Assembly: GCA_037178625.1 (NCBI GenBank)
Contig: JAWZXG010000027.1
Location: forward strand, 62,001 to 126,000
From: Skeletonema tropicum
Lineage: Eukaryota > Bacillariophyta > Thalassiosirophyceae > Thalassiosirales > Thalassiosiraceae
Reading direction: 5' to 3'
Length of the DNA stretch: 64,000 nt
Positions 32,121 to 42,495 of the stretch are shown here, piece after piece. Within the stretch, counting starts at the first letter, position 1, and every line of letters starts with the position of its first letter. The position numbers and the translations under genes were made by a program. The notes beneath the pieces were generated by a model. That model made no database searches. It was given only the letters and a program-made list of their open reading frames with translations, and was not told the origin of the DNA.

Positions 32121-33071
32121 TACTCTTTGGTGCTTGAGCTAGTTGAGCTTTGATTCTGGTTCAAAGAAGGCTCAACGGTGACATTCCGGGGTACCGCATC
32201 GGCGAATTCATTTCAGCACCATACCAAGTCGGAAAACTTTTCCAGTCCACTCTTAGGACATAATTGGTACTTGGGCAAAGCAAGATTTATGTTTGATGTT
32301 GTACATGAGCTTTACATGATGTGCATCGGGCAGGGCAGTCTAAATCTAGAGCGTATAGTAGTAGATAAAAATGTATATTCTAACTGTACAATTACGAGTT
32401 ATCATCGCTTTACACCGTTTCCAATACAAAACTACCCTCTAGACTTCTAGATCTAGAGAAGAGTAATATTCTGAAAGACAATCCTGGTGAAGCCTACCGA
32501 GCATCCTCGCTCTCCACATAGTCGTCCTTGTTTCAACTAACGAAGCAAGTGCAATATCGTCATACATCAAACTTTCATATCCAGAGGAGTCTTGTCTCGC
32601 CTGCTCTGCGAGGACTGCACGCACGCATCGACGTCTGCAAGCCTGCACCTCGAGCACACAGGCCGGTGTGAGTAGATGAGCAATACCAATCCAGAAGCCG
32701 TTCTCCTCTTCGCACGCCGAATTGCTTGAGCGAGCTTGGAGGACATCTCGCTTGATGTTACGTCTCATTGATTTGTATTCTGCCTTGGAGTACCACAACT
32801 CATTTTTAACCTCGTGTCGATCAACTGTGTAAAGCTGCGCTGTTTCGGCAAATCTTACAACGTCATGGTTGCGTTTGATTGGGAAGTCTACGATCAATTC
32901 AGCTGCCATGTTAGTGTTAGTAGAGGAGGATGATAATGATTATTATTGTTGTTTTGTTCTATGCCTTTGATGTTTGTATTATAAGTAAAGCAAGCTGAGT
33001 GAGCTTAGTTGAGTTAAATTTTTGTCTTGAACTATGTTGTTGTTCAAGTCATTTAAGACGTACGTACGGGC
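32121..33071. repeat. Module R2, copy 2, with an empty transposon target site
   Basis: Same module as 26896-27825 but uninterrupted. It contains gcttgagc-TA-gttgagcttt with TA at 32139-32140, the pre-insertion form of the site occupied by the 3.8-kb transposon in copy 1. Confidence 0.82.
32439..32909 (-). CDS. 156-residue conserved protein, copy 2
   Basis: The same protein as at 27193-27663 with one change near the C-terminus (HQDCLSEYY instead of HQDCISEYY). Upstream, about 160 bp from the start, lies module R1 (33072-33200), which may carry its promoter. Confidence 0.65.
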   Translation of the reverse strand: MAAELIVDFPIKRNHDVVRFAETAQLYTVDRHEVKNELWYSKAEYKSMRRNIKRDVLQARSSNSACEEENGFWIGIAHLLTPACVLEVQACRRRCVRAVLAEQARQDSSGYESLMYDDIALASLVETRTTMWRARMLGRLHQDCLSEYYSSLDLEV

Positions 33072-33200
33072 GAACCCAAAATCCGCGATTACAATTATTA
33101 TTTATCCGCGATGAGCTCAGCTCGGAGAGGCTTATTTATTAAGTACCTACTTCAACCTAAATTAAATTAACCTCATTTTTCGGTAGTTAACTAAATAAGT
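33072..33200. repeat. Module R1, copy 2
   Basis: Directly follows R2 copy 2 at cgtacgtacgggc|gaaccc. It continues into cattcgacattccacatcgacttcaactaa-type sequence, which also follows R1 copy 3 and lies near 39245-39290. Confidence 0.78.
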
Positions 33201-33370
33201 CATTCGACATTCCACATCGACTTCAACTAAGCTCACTCAGCACTACTCCACCATGGCTGTCATCGATGTCTCATGCTCATGCCTCCCTCACACAATCAAA
33301 GATGCCATGACCAGCCGGCCTACCTCCTACCACACTCATTGAATGAACGCCTTGACAATCTTGAAGTTCC

Positions 33371-34050
33371 TTAACTCTTTGTTACGCAGACCTCTTTTTA
33401 CCTCTCGAATGGCAGTCACCCATAACTACGCCAATATTAGCCCGATTTAATGATTCCAAGAGCAGTATCATTCTCAGTAGGATAGTAGTGAAGAGTCTGC
33501 CCAATATTATGCTGTGATTCCATTGCCAACAGTCGATAGAAAGGGTACAATATTGCTGTCTCACGGGTGTCGGCATCTACGTGAAAATCACTAACAAAAA
33601 AAACACCGGCTACCTATGGTTTGTACGTAGGAAAGTTGTAATAGCACGTTTTAGTACATATGCATAAAGTACTTGGATTCTACATGAAATTTGTAGTTCG
33701 ATTTCCTTTTGACCTCGAATTATAGACTATTGCATCATTGAACACTATCGCACCAAAGTTTTGTACTTTGTGTTCTCAAAAATTCCCTAGCAAATATGCA
33801 GATATGGCCGATTTTGGTGAGGTAGGAAACTTATTAGGCTGAGGCCAATATTGTGAGTATAAACTATAGATTGATTTTTTTCTGATGGACGAAGACATGC
33901 TCGAATCGATTTCCGCTTGTCCTGTCGTTCAAATTGATCACATAACATGCTAAACGCGATGCCAATATAGTGAGTTTTTTGGACGCCATGTTTGTTAGCA
34001 CTTTTGTTACAATAAAAAACCTCTTGTCGCTTTGCGTAACAAAGAGTTAA
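33371..34050. mobile_element. TTAA-flanked MITE, copy A (680 bp)
   Basis: The ends are TTAA-CTCTTTGTTACGCA (33371) and its reverse complement TGCGTAACAAAGAG-TTAA (ending 34050). The left 230 bp match copy B at 38898-39173. There is no coding potential. A TTAA target duplication is the hallmark of piggyBac-type elements, but TTAA could also be part of the inverted repeat, so the superfamily is tentative. Confidence 0.7.
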
Positions 34051-34070
34051 CCCATGCTTCGGCTGATTAA

Positions 34071-35022
34071 GTACTCTTTGGTGCTTGAGCTAGTTGAGCT
34101 TTGAGTCTGGTTCAAAGAAGGCTCAACGGTGACATTCCGGGGTACCGCATCGGCGAATTCATTTCAGCACCATACCAAGTCGGAAAACTTTTCCAGTCCA
34201 CTCTTAGGACATAATTGGTACTTGGGCAAAGCAAGATTTATGTTTGATGTTGTACATGAGCTTTACATGATGTGCATCGGGCAGGGCAGTCTAAATCTAG
34301 AGCGTATAGTAGTAGATAAAAATGTATATTCTAACTGTACAATTACGAGTTATCATCGCTTTACACCGATTCCAATACAAAACTACCCTCTAGACTTCTA
34401 GATCTAGAGAAGAGTAATATTCTGAAATACAATCCTGGTGAAGCCTACCGAGCATCCTCGCTCTCCACATAGTCGTCCTTGTTTCAACTAACGAAGCAAG
34501 TGCAATATCGTCATACATCAAACTTTCATATCCAGAGGAGTCTTGTCTCGCCTGCTCTGCGAGGACTGCACGCACGCATCGACGTCTGCAAGCCTGCACC
34601 TCGAGCACACAGGCCGGTGTGAGTAGATGAGCAATACCAATCCAGAAGCCGTTCTCCTCTTCGCACGCCGAATTGCTTGAGCGAGCTTGGAGGACATCTC
34701 GCTTGATGTTACGTCTCATTGATTTGTATTCTGCCTTGGAGTACCACAACTCATTTTTAACCTCGTGTCGATCAACTGTGTAAAGCTGCGCTGTTTCGGC
34801 AAATCTTACAACGTCAGGGTTGCGTTTGATTGGGAAGTCTACGATCAATTCAGCTGCCATGTTAGTGTTAGTAGAGGAGGATGATAATGATTATTAATGT
34901 TGTTTTGTTCTATGCCTTTGATGTTTGTATTATAAGTAAAGCAAGCTGAGTGAGCTTAGTTGAGTTAAATTTTTGTCTTGAACTATGTTGTTGTTCGAGT
35001 CATTTAAGACGTACGTACGGGC
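34071..35022. repeat. Module R2, copy 3, with an empty transposon target site
   Basis: Matches R2 copies 1 and 2. The empty TA is at 34091-34092. Confidence 0.82.
34390..34860 (-). CDS. 156-residue conserved protein, copy 3
   Basis: The same protein as copies 1 and 2, with one N-terminal change (KRNPDVVRF instead of KRNHDVVRF). Three intact copies with only missense differences suggest recent duplication or selection on the protein. Confidence 0.65.
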   Translation of the reverse strand: MAAELIVDFPIKRNPDVVRFAETAQLYTVDRHEVKNELWYSKAEYKSMRRNIKRDVLQARSSNSACEEENGFWIGIAHLLTPACVLEVQACRRRCVRAVLAEQARQDSSGYESLMYDDIALASLVETRTTMWRARMLGRLHQDCISEYYSSLDLEV

Positions 35023-35150
35023 GAACCCAAAATCCGCGATTACAATTATTATTTATCCGCGATGAGCTCAGCTCGGAGAGGCTTATTTATTAAGTACCTA
35101 CTTCAACCTAAATTAAATTAACCTCATTTTTCGGTAGTTAACTAAATAAG
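35023..35150. repeat. Module R1, copy 3
   Basis: Directly follows R2 copy 3. After it, cattcgacattccacatcga leads straight into the left inverted repeat of the Mutator-like element. Confidence 0.78.
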
Positions 35151-35787
35151 TCATTCGACATTCCACATCGACTTCAACTAATCCTCAGCCAATTTCTTGA
35201 AGTTGGGAAAGCAGAAACTGTCTTTTACGTCACTGTGACTTTTACTGATGAAAGGCCTTTCCCTTCAAGAGCTCCTCTCATCTCCTCTCTATCTTGTCCT
35301 CCACCAACATACAGCCCCACGTCACAATACACGGCATCATCTTTGCACAGCCGGCGGGCTGGAAACGCTTCTGGCTCCTTCAATGACGAAGACAAGCAGC
35401 AAACTTTCTTGGTGGTGGATTTGATGAAGTCATTTAGTAATACTGAACATGGACTTGGAATGCATTAACAAGCCTTGAAGGACAGGGAAGAGTGGGATAC
35501 CCCGTGTCTTTGTCTAGATCTTCATGAGCAGCCTGGTAGAGAAGATTCTCAATGGTTGCCAACGCAACATGATCTCACAACATTCTTCCCTCCTGAGGTC
35601 TCGGCATATTATAATGTAGGGGGTGGTAGAAAGGGTTTGCAGAATTCAAAACTGGCCAGAAATTGAAGGAAGGGACAATAAGAAAGCTTCGTGAATTTGA
35701 TGTCACACAAACTCCTCTGGATTTTGTCTTCTGACATTTTCATGCCGCACAAGCATTGATAAGCAGGTTGTATTCTGCCGTGTATGG

Positions 35788-36957
35788 ATGCCAGATCAGA
35801 GACGAGTTTCTTTCCGTTACGTCTTCCAAGAGGCTCTGCCAAAACTTCTACCAGCTCATGCCCTCCGTCGAGTTCGCTTTACCATCTGCGATGGCGATCC
35901 GCAGCAGAATTTGGAGCTTGTGATTGCTATAGAAGAGCTATTTCCCAATGCCACACGTGGTGGATGCTCTTTTCACATGTTTGTAATCGGTTGGAACAGA
36001 CATGTCTTTGCACTCCCTAAGTATTCAAATCAAGGGAAGAGGGATGCATGGAATGGATTTAAGCGTCGGATGCTGGCATGGATGTTTTCTTGGGTAAGGC
36101 CTGGATATTGTGACAGTAAAGAGGAGTATGAGATTAGTAAATATCTCCTCCTTGCATGTCTGACAAGCAAGCATGCTCTCAAAATGGCTGGGAATGATGA
36201 ATATGTGGTTGCAAGTGTTGCTAGTTTCGTCAAGAAATTTGTGTTCACAAACGAGTCAGCGTACTTACATTGTTGTCGCTCTAAAGTTTTCTGCCTCGAT
36301 GCCCACTGCTCTTCACCACAAAAGGGCACCAACAATGGTCTCAAGACAAGTGCCGCAGCACTTAGGGCCACCCATAACCTTGACAAGGCTGCTACTGCTA
36401 TGTCCAACCAAGATAGAACTAGGTCGGTCCAACTGGATCGTCATGAAAACAAGTTTGATGGCCTCCTCTCTACTGCCCACACACCTTCTTCTTCCGACCA
36501 CCAGGATGATATTGACAGTGAGGAACAAGACTTCATTCTTACTACTATTGAAGAGCTTCGTAATACAAGTGATGAGTCCTTTGAAAGATTAATGGATTGT
36601 GCTCACACCGAGCAAATGCATCTGTTTGAAATCGAGTCTGCCGTAAAAGCTGGGGCATCTTATCGTGCAGCTTTATACCCACTGTTTAATGAGTACACCG
36701 ACCTCCTCCAACAATTGAATTCGGATGAAGCCGGTAAGAGGGTGGAAATGATTTTGAAAGATATGATTGATAGTCTAACAAAACAACTTGCCGAGCAGAA
36801 TCTTGCTCGTGGAGGGAAGACTGCCACTTCTCCGGTACAAGATGATTCAAGTGGTGTCGCCGGGGCTAAAAGGAGTCAACGATGGACATCAATTCAGGAT
36901 GGACATGAATTCAAAGGCCCTTCGAGGATGAAAGTATCTAAACAAAGTATATATTAA
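35788..36957 (+). pseudogene. Mutator-like (MULE) transposase, N-terminally decayed
   Basis: A 389-residue frame. FTICDGDPQQ (acidic residue near 35), AIEELFPNATRGGCSFHMF (C60-x2-H63) and GWNRHV give the arrangement seen at the second catalytic acid and following C-x2-H of MULE transposases. The part that should carry the first catalytic Asp lies upstream (35.5-35.78 kb) in broken frames. The usual C-terminal Glu region is diverged: the last 120 residues are helical and low complexity. A full MULE transposase is usually over 600 residues. I read it as an inactive relic that still marks the superfamily. Confidence 0.68.
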
Positions 36958-36977
36958 ATGATTGTTTTATTCTACCG

Positions 36978-37165
36978 AAAGATATGATTGATAGTCTAAC
37001 AAAACAACTTGCCGAGTAGAAGATTGCTGGAAAGAAGACTGCCAGTCTTCCACTTCTCCGGTACGGGTGGAAGCAATTTCTCTGCATGCATTACAAGATG
37101 ATTCAAGGGGTGAAAAGGAATCAACGATGGACAACAATTCAGAGCCCCCGGGAGGATGAAAGTAT
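36978..37165 (+). repeat. 221-bp-offset duplication of the transposase 3' end
   Basis: gatatgattgatagtctaac and the following sequence repeat the stretch at 36760 onward, to about 37165. The second copy has stops and small indels (gccgagtag where the first has gccgagcag), so it is not translated. Confidence 0.7.
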
Positions 37166-37548
37166 CATCCCCTTTCTTTAGTCTCACCATCGCCCCAAGC
37201 CAACACATCAATGCCTTCATAATTAGCATACACCTTCTCATCGCAAACATACAACATTGCACTTGTGTAGTGGGAGAACAATGCTGGGAGGAAGGTGTGA
37301 ACCCAATAATGTTCGACTCGATGGCAAGTGCCCAAACCGTAACAACAGAAGAATTGAAGCACCTCAACATTCATCTGTTCATTCTCCTGAATAAGTTGAT
37401 AGCCACAAGTGGTAGGAGTGGTGATCCCATATCTTTCGACGTGAATTAGAGATGATGACACTTGTCGATGTTGAGTTGAAGAGAGCACCCGACATGACTG
37501 CAACTCCCGAAGAGCTACAACTGCTGCCTGAGTCACTGACTCATGCAT
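37165..37548 (-). CDS. Unrecognised 127-codon frame downstream of the Zn2Cys6 protein
   Basis: A protein-like frame (YGITTPTTCGYQLIQ; GLGTCHRVEHYWVHTFLPAL; NYEGIDVLAWGDG) that starts just where the 283-residue frame ends and overlaps it by 16 bp in another frame. It could be the C-terminal part of the same protein after a frameshift, or a separate short gene. Trp/His/Cys-rich motifs suggest a folded domain that I cannot name. Confidence 0.4.
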   Translation of the reverse strand: MHESVTQAAVVALRELQSCRVLSSTQHRQVSSSLIHVERYGITTPTTCGYQLIQENEQMNVEVLQFFCCYGLGTCHRVEHYWVHTFLPALFSHYTSAMLYVCDEKVYANYEGIDVLAWGDGETKERG

Positions 37549-38384
37549 CCTGTACTCGAGTTAATGTGTTGACGGTAGTACCAAAACGAAGATATATCTC
37601 CCTCAGACGGGTTTGGCTGGGCAACCGTAAGAGCACTTCTTCTTCCGATGAAGCTAAGGAAGTTTTTGTGAGAAGATCTATTTCTGATTGTGAAGAGTCC
37701 ATTCTTCCCTAATGCAAATACAATGCGTTGAATGATGCTAGGTGTAACATTGTGACCGTGAAGAGTGGCATCAATGACACTTGCAGAAAGAGGTATCTTG
37801 TCAGCGTAAGATTGAGCCGGTACAATTTGACAGATGACTTTCCGGTGTGGTATTTGGTGAGTTGTTTCGTCAATGATGGAGGAATTTGTGGAAGACGGGG
37901 CATCATCAACAAAGATCTTGGTGTAGGAGTGCCCAGTGGTGAATGAAGAAGCATTAAACAGAACGTGTCGGCCCTTGCTATATTGAATACCACCGTCTGT
38001 GGTACTCCTTGTGTCATCAGAAATGGTTTCAGTGGGGAAGGTGATGCCACTTACTCTTTTTCCCTGACAAAATACATCATGAAGTACTTCAGGTTCGATC
38101 TCTTGTGGCACATCAACATCACTTGTATCACCGGGTGATTCTATGTGTCCCAAAGGGGACGAACGTTGAATTCGTTGTGGTGGAAGCGACTCGTGCTTTA
38201 TTAGATCCGTTCTTCGTCCTTGCATGGATGTATGGGGAATACACAAAAGTGATTTCTTCTGGCATCTATCACATCGGTCGAAACCAATTGCCTTGACACA
38301 TGCAACCTTCGCCCTTCGGCATTCAACACAAGCCATGATAGATGGAATAGGAAGAATTACTTTATCCTTCGTCAAAAGAGACAT
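37533..38384 (-). CDS. Zn2Cys6 (fungal-type) DNA-binding protein in the Mutator-like element
   Basis: 283 residues; an alternative start at residue 17 (38336) begins MACVECRRAKVAC and fits the family better. The cysteines at 19, 22, 29, 38, 41 and 48 give C-x2-C-x6-C-x8-C-x2-C-x6-C, the binuclear zinc cluster pattern, with the basic RRAK stretch after the second Cys as in fungal Gal4-type regulators. The rest (Ser/Thr-rich, residues 60-283) has no recognised domain. The gene points toward the transposase (convergent). I infer an accessory DNA-binding protein of the element or captured cargo. It ends in a frame break that may continue at 37165-37548. Confidence 0.7.
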   Translation of the reverse strand: MSLLTKDKVILPIPSIMACVECRRAKVACVKAIGFDRCDRCQKKSLLCIPHTSMQGRRTDLIKHESLPPQRIQRSSPLGHIESPGDTSDVDVPQEIEPEVLHDVFCQGKRVSGITFPTETISDDTRSTTDGGIQYSKGRHVLFNASSFTTGHSYTKIFVDDAPSSTNSSIIDETTHQIPHRKVICQIVPAQSYADKIPLSASVIDATLHGHNVTPSIIQRIVFALGKNGLFTIRNRSSHKNFLSFIGRRSALTVAQPNPSEGDISSFWYYRQHINSSTGCMSQ

Positions 38385-38897
38385 GTAAGTGGATACGTTA
38401 GAGCATGGTTAAAGTTAATACGAGTCGGTATTATTTTTGGTACTTGTCTTGTGCACAAGAGATGTGTTATGTGATGTGTTACGTCATTTACTTAAAGCGG
38501 CTCTTTCGACTGAATAATATTATTCCTCTATTGCCGCTGGACAGATAATAATAATATTAATGCATTAACATGCCTTGGAATGAAAGAGGCGGTCGGTGGG
38601 TATAGGTGGATAGGGGAGATGACATGAGGAGTCGGCGGCATTGCCATTGATTTGAGATGAAAAAACGTTTTTTTTGTTTTTGAAAGTCTTCGCGCAGCCA
38701 GGGGCGCAGCAGGGCCAGCCCCCCTCTGCGGCCAGAGGACGATAATTGGGAATTTTGCTAAAAGTCAAAGTTGGGTGCTGAATAATAGGAATGGAAAGGC
38801 CTTTCATCAGTAAAAGTCACAGTGACGTAAAAGACAGTTTCTGCTTTCCCAACTTCAAGTGGATGGCTGAGGATCAGCTCCCCTTATTACAAGCAAT

Positions 38898-39173
38898 TTA
38901 ACTCTTTCTCGCGCAGACCTCTTTTTACCTCTCGAAGAGTATTGTAGTCACCCATAACTACGCCAATATTAGCCCGATTTTAATGATTCCAAGAGCAGTA
39001 TTATTCTCAGTAGGGTGGTAGTGAAGAGTCTGCCCAACTATTATGCTGTGATTCCGTTGCCAACAGTCGATAGAAAGGTGTTGCTGTCTCACGGGTGTCG
39101 GCATCTACGTCTACGTGAAAATCACTACTAAAAACACAGGTAGTGACGCTTTTCACGAGATAGAAAGAGTTAA
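38898..39173. mobile_element. TTAA-flanked MITE, copy B (276 bp, deletion form)
   Basis: The ends are TTAA-CTCTTTCTCGCGCAGACC and CACGAGATAGAAAGAG-TTAA. The body from cagacctctttttacctctc to gtgtcggcatctacg matches copy A; copy A then carries about 440 bp that are absent here. Confidence 0.7.
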
Positions 39174-39402
39174 CCTTTTTCTTCGGTAGGTATCATCTCA
39201 TGAGTTAAATTAACCTCATTCTTTGGTAGTTAACTAAATAAGTCATTCAACATTCCACATCGACTTCAACTAAGCTCAGTCAGCACTGTAATATATCAAT
39301 AGGTGTCTTGTTATGGTATTATGTTCCGAGGTCCACGAGCTCCTTATGATATAGGAGTATATGCTGAACTCATATCATAGTGTTCACCATGTCAATCAAA
39401 GG
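39174..39402. repeat. Partial R1-type sequence and unassigned DNA
   Basis: ttaaattaacctcattc then ggtagttaactaaataagtc and cattccacatcgacttcaac repeat the 3' part of module R1 and its continuation. The rest has no recognised content. Confidence 0.5.
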
Positions 39403-39717
39403 TTAGTTATCCTGAGCATGGTCTTCCTGGAGGAAGATAGATTCAAGCGCTAGCAACGGGTGAAGCTCAAACGATATCTTTGTCTTGCGAGCATCTGACT
39501 CTCCGGTGACTCGTTCATTACTCTCTTCACCGGTCAAGAGCAAGGAATTCATTTTCGTCTCTTGATGAGAGTAGTAACTGAACGCATCTTCATGCTTGCG
39601 AACAAGCTCCCCTGGTGGTCTTTCGATGAGTGGATTAGCACCTCCGTCATGAGTCTTGGTGGCAATTCTAATGCATTGCTTGGAGGTGGGATTGTTTCCT
39701 TTGGACTCGGTAGTCAT
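39403..39717 (-). CDS. Hypothetical 104-residue protein
   Basis: Starts MTTESKGNNPTSKQCIRIAT and is open to 39403. It is hydrophilic with charged C-terminal helices (FELHPLLALESIFLQEDHAQ). No domain, signal peptide or homologous copy in the window. It may be a real small gene, an exon, or chance. Confidence 0.3.
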   Translation of the reverse strand: MTTESKGNNPTSKQCIRIATKTHDGGANPLIERPPGELVRKHEDAFSYYSHQETKMNSLLLTGEESNERVTGESDARKTKISFELHPLLALESIFLQEDHAQDN

Positions 39718-40110
39718 GGTGGTGGTGAGAGAAATAACGATTCCGCTATATATATCTGGGGAATCAAAAATTGAGATTTTTATGATCTAATCTCTGTAAC
39801 TCGGTTGATGGATTCAAAGTTGGACCTTTTCCCTCGTATGCAACTGTACGCTCTCTAAAAAATGAGAGCAACGAAAGTAAGTTTACGGTACTTATGTGTT
39901 ACTTGAAGCTACATAAGTTCTCTTAACTTGAAGATATCATGGCTTACTTGAACTTAAATATGTAGGAGTAGTACTTGAACCTTTGTGTCCATTGTCATGG
40001 TTGCGTGGCTGTGACTTTGAAAAGTGATTTCAACTTCAATCACAAGACGAATGTCAACGGTCTGGCACAGCTTTTCTCAATAGAGGAGAGGTCGAGTTCG
40101 AAGGTGGTTC

Positions 40111-40505
40111 ATGGCTGTAATATTCATGATGGTGCCAACTAAAGAGTACAGGAGAGGGAGGGACCGAAGTTCTACATTTGGACAACTGGCGGAGCAATTT
40201 GATCACATGAATAGCGGACAAGACGTCACTCTGGACTGGAAAGATTTTCGTTTTCAAGGTACGTCGGAGAGAATGGCATTTCAGCATGGGTAGTCTGCGG
40301 ATATATACCAACCATGCAAAAAAGTAAGGGTCCAAGTACCAGCTATACCAACAACTTTCGGCGGTACTTCATACAAAAAAAGATGCCAGACGTCAAGCCA
40401 AGACACAAATTCTATGAAGACTTTATTGCTTTACTCAAAAGTTCGCGTGAGGATGGCGATCGAATTATTGTCTGCTTAGATGCTATATTGTACGCGTCGT
40501 CATGA
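40111..40505 (+). pseudogene. Broken endonuclease-like retroelement fragment
   Basis: Two plus-strand frames, 40111-40293 and 40314-40505, read as one protein with a frame change between them. The second part (KFYEDFIALLKSSREDGDRIIVCLDA) resembles the strand before the catalytic Asp-x-Asn of exonuclease-endonuclease-phosphatase domains in retroelements (from memory). It is cut where LDA would be followed by N. It sits at the left edge of the tandem array. Confidence 0.4.
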
Positions 40506-40627
40506 CCACACATCATCCCAATTTAAAATTTGGAAATTTCAACAAAATGAACTCCACCACCGCCGATACCATCAATATCAACAGGTTCTGTTAGAACCAA
40601 CATTACTTCGATTATTCTCACTGGTGG

Positions 40628-41417
40628 TGGAAGTGTCGATGGTGGTGGTAGCAGCAGTGGTAGCAACAGTGGTGGTGGCGGGTGAGAATTGAGACTGTGT
40701 CGGTGATGATGGAATGATGGATTTGGTATTACTGTTGCGGTGGTGGAGGATGAGATGGTGTTATTGTTGTTTGTATTGTAGTATGAGTGTATTTTGTCAT
40801 TCCACCACCGCTACTGTCATTACCAAGTCCACCACCGCCGAGGGAATGATGATGATTGGTAGTGACGGCGGTGGTGGTGGAATGTAGTATTGGTTGTGGC
40901 GGTGGTGAAAGTGAATGCCAATCCCTGGTAGTAGTGGCGGTGGTGGATGTAATCCAATGATGAATGATAGGAGTATACAGTATACGATACCAATGTTCAT
41001 GTGGCGGCGGTGGAATGATGTATGATGGTGGTGGATTACCAACCGTCATATGGTATGTATTGGCCGAGCGGAATGTGAGGCTGATCGTCTAAAACTGTCT
41101 TTCGCGAGGCCCTTGGCCGAGCAGTGGTTGTTATTTTGTTGCGTAATAATGGTACCGATCGATAGAGCTTAACAAGAGCTTTCCAACGGTGGTCATATTG
41201 TTGATTTTATCAAATTTTGACTCTATTTGGTGGAATTTCAATTCGGGCTCAGAAGCAGAATTTCAAGCCGTCAGCCACTTTCTAGACCTGTTTTTGACTG
41301 ATTCGATTCTCAAATTCGGCTCCAATGCGGCTGATTATACGTCTAATCGATAGAGCGCGATGAGAGCTTTCCAAAACGACACTTATCGCCGTCATTGGCC
41401 GCGTAGGAGACAAGATA
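40628..41417. mobile_element. Foldback element at the array's left edge, left part lost
   Basis: From gtgtcgatggtggtggtagc to caagata (41417) it follows the elements of the array, with a different central GGT/ACC segment (near 40815-40880). The left terminus is missing and replaced by the retroelement fragment side. Confidence 0.7.
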
Positions 41418-41819
41418 TCGGCAGTAGATAGCACACATCATCATGGTGCATTGATCTGATTTGATGTGTCGAGAAGTGACTTTTTGATGCGACACCAAAT
41501 CAAGATGCCCGTCTCAAAAAGTTCGCCATTCATGCCACAGAACGAAGCATCACGCGCGCACCGAAGATAGATCCGAAGTCCGTCCAGCCATCCAAGCAAT
41601 CAATCAACCTACCGTAGATACCATACCGTACGTCATGACCACACATCATCAACATCATCTCGATTATCATCTAACTACTACATGAACATATCATTCAATT
41701 CACCGACGGGACAATAAAACGGACCTTCTTACCTTACGACGACGGGCATCTCTACATCATACAATATATAATAATAATATTCGATATTATACTTATCAAG
41801 CACGGCACGACGACAAGAG

Positions 41820-41952
41820 AAAGAATCATCTCTCAGCATTCAGCAGTCAGCAGTACCATATCATCTCTCTCGACAGATATATATTATATAGATCGATTCC
41901 ATAAAATCAGCTTGGCCTTATCAAAACGTACGCTTCACGCTAGCTACAGGAT
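41820..41952 (+). promoter_or_regulatory. Promoter-like block of the array unit (first copy)
   Basis: Just before the coding start lies agatatatattatatagatc (41876-41895), a TATA-rich stretch about 60-75 bp from the ATG, then a short leader with cttcacgctagctacagg. The same block lies before every copy. Promoter activity is inferred only from position and composition. Confidence 0.5.
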
Positions 41953-42270
41953 ATGTGTATGGTACGGTACCAAGTCATCATGATATCCTACGCTTATGCC
42001 TCAACCTTCATTTTCTTCTTCTTCTTCGTGTTGCTAGCTTGCTGCTCGAGCACGACGAGTGCATGGTCGCTTTCATCTTCACCTTCATCAAGATCATTAA
42101 GATCATCGAGCGCCGCGCTATCAAAACAATATCATTCCAATCATCTTCATCATCAGGATGATCATCAATGTCAATGTCATTCCGAATATAAATATAAATA
42201 TTGCTCAGCGATATTATCCACAAATCATCTCAGTCTCAGATCATCTTCATCATCAGACGACTACTACTAA
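41953..42270 (+). pseudogene. Array gene 5' fragment, copy 1: signal/plastid presequence
   Basis: The frame starts MCMVRYQVIMISYAYAST; MISYAYAS (41980) is an alternative start. A strong hydrophobic core (FIFFFFFVLLACC) is followed by STTSAWSLSSSPSSRSLR, that is, a signal peptide with an aromatic residue at the cleavage site and a Ser/Arg-rich region without acids, as in heterokont plastid presequences. After that come His/Asp/Ser-rich simple repeats and a stop, then ccgcaataaaat, so no mature domain is present. This copy has one extra TTC codon and a one-base deletion downstream (gcgcaac). It is the 5' part of a gene whose body is not in the window. Confidence 0.6.
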
Positions 42271-42495
42271 TATTGATATTGATATTGATATTGGCGCAAC
42301 AATCTCAATCGTAATGGTAATGATAATGATGATATTGAAGAATCAATATCATCAATATCATCGCTCGCTCTCATTATGATTCTATTATTTATCATGCATG
42401 CACATGACAATCAACCAAATAATCCGCAATAAAATATATATATGAATATTACTGTTTACTCCTCTTTTACACTGTTTCATTCACCTTTCTCTTGC

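Larger units (their letters stand above)
35181..38874. mobile_element. Mutator-like element with 82-bp terminal inverted repeats
   Basis: The left TIR (35181-35262) and right TIR (38793-38874) are almost perfect inverted copies starting atcctcagcca and including gaaagcagaaactgtctttt and the palindrome aaaggccttt. Length is 3694 bp. It encodes a decayed Mutator-like transposase on the plus strand and a Zn2Cys6 protein on the minus strand. The flanks (ttcaacta and cagctcccc) show no obvious 8-9 bp target duplication, so one edge may be rearranged. Confidence 0.8.

Noticed and set aside
31994..33200. R1-R2-R1 read as a small LTR element (direct terminal repeats of 127 bp)
   Set aside because: R1 also follows R2 alone at 35023, no primer-binding site or polypurine tract was recognised, and no target-site duplication is visible; module duplication explains it as well.
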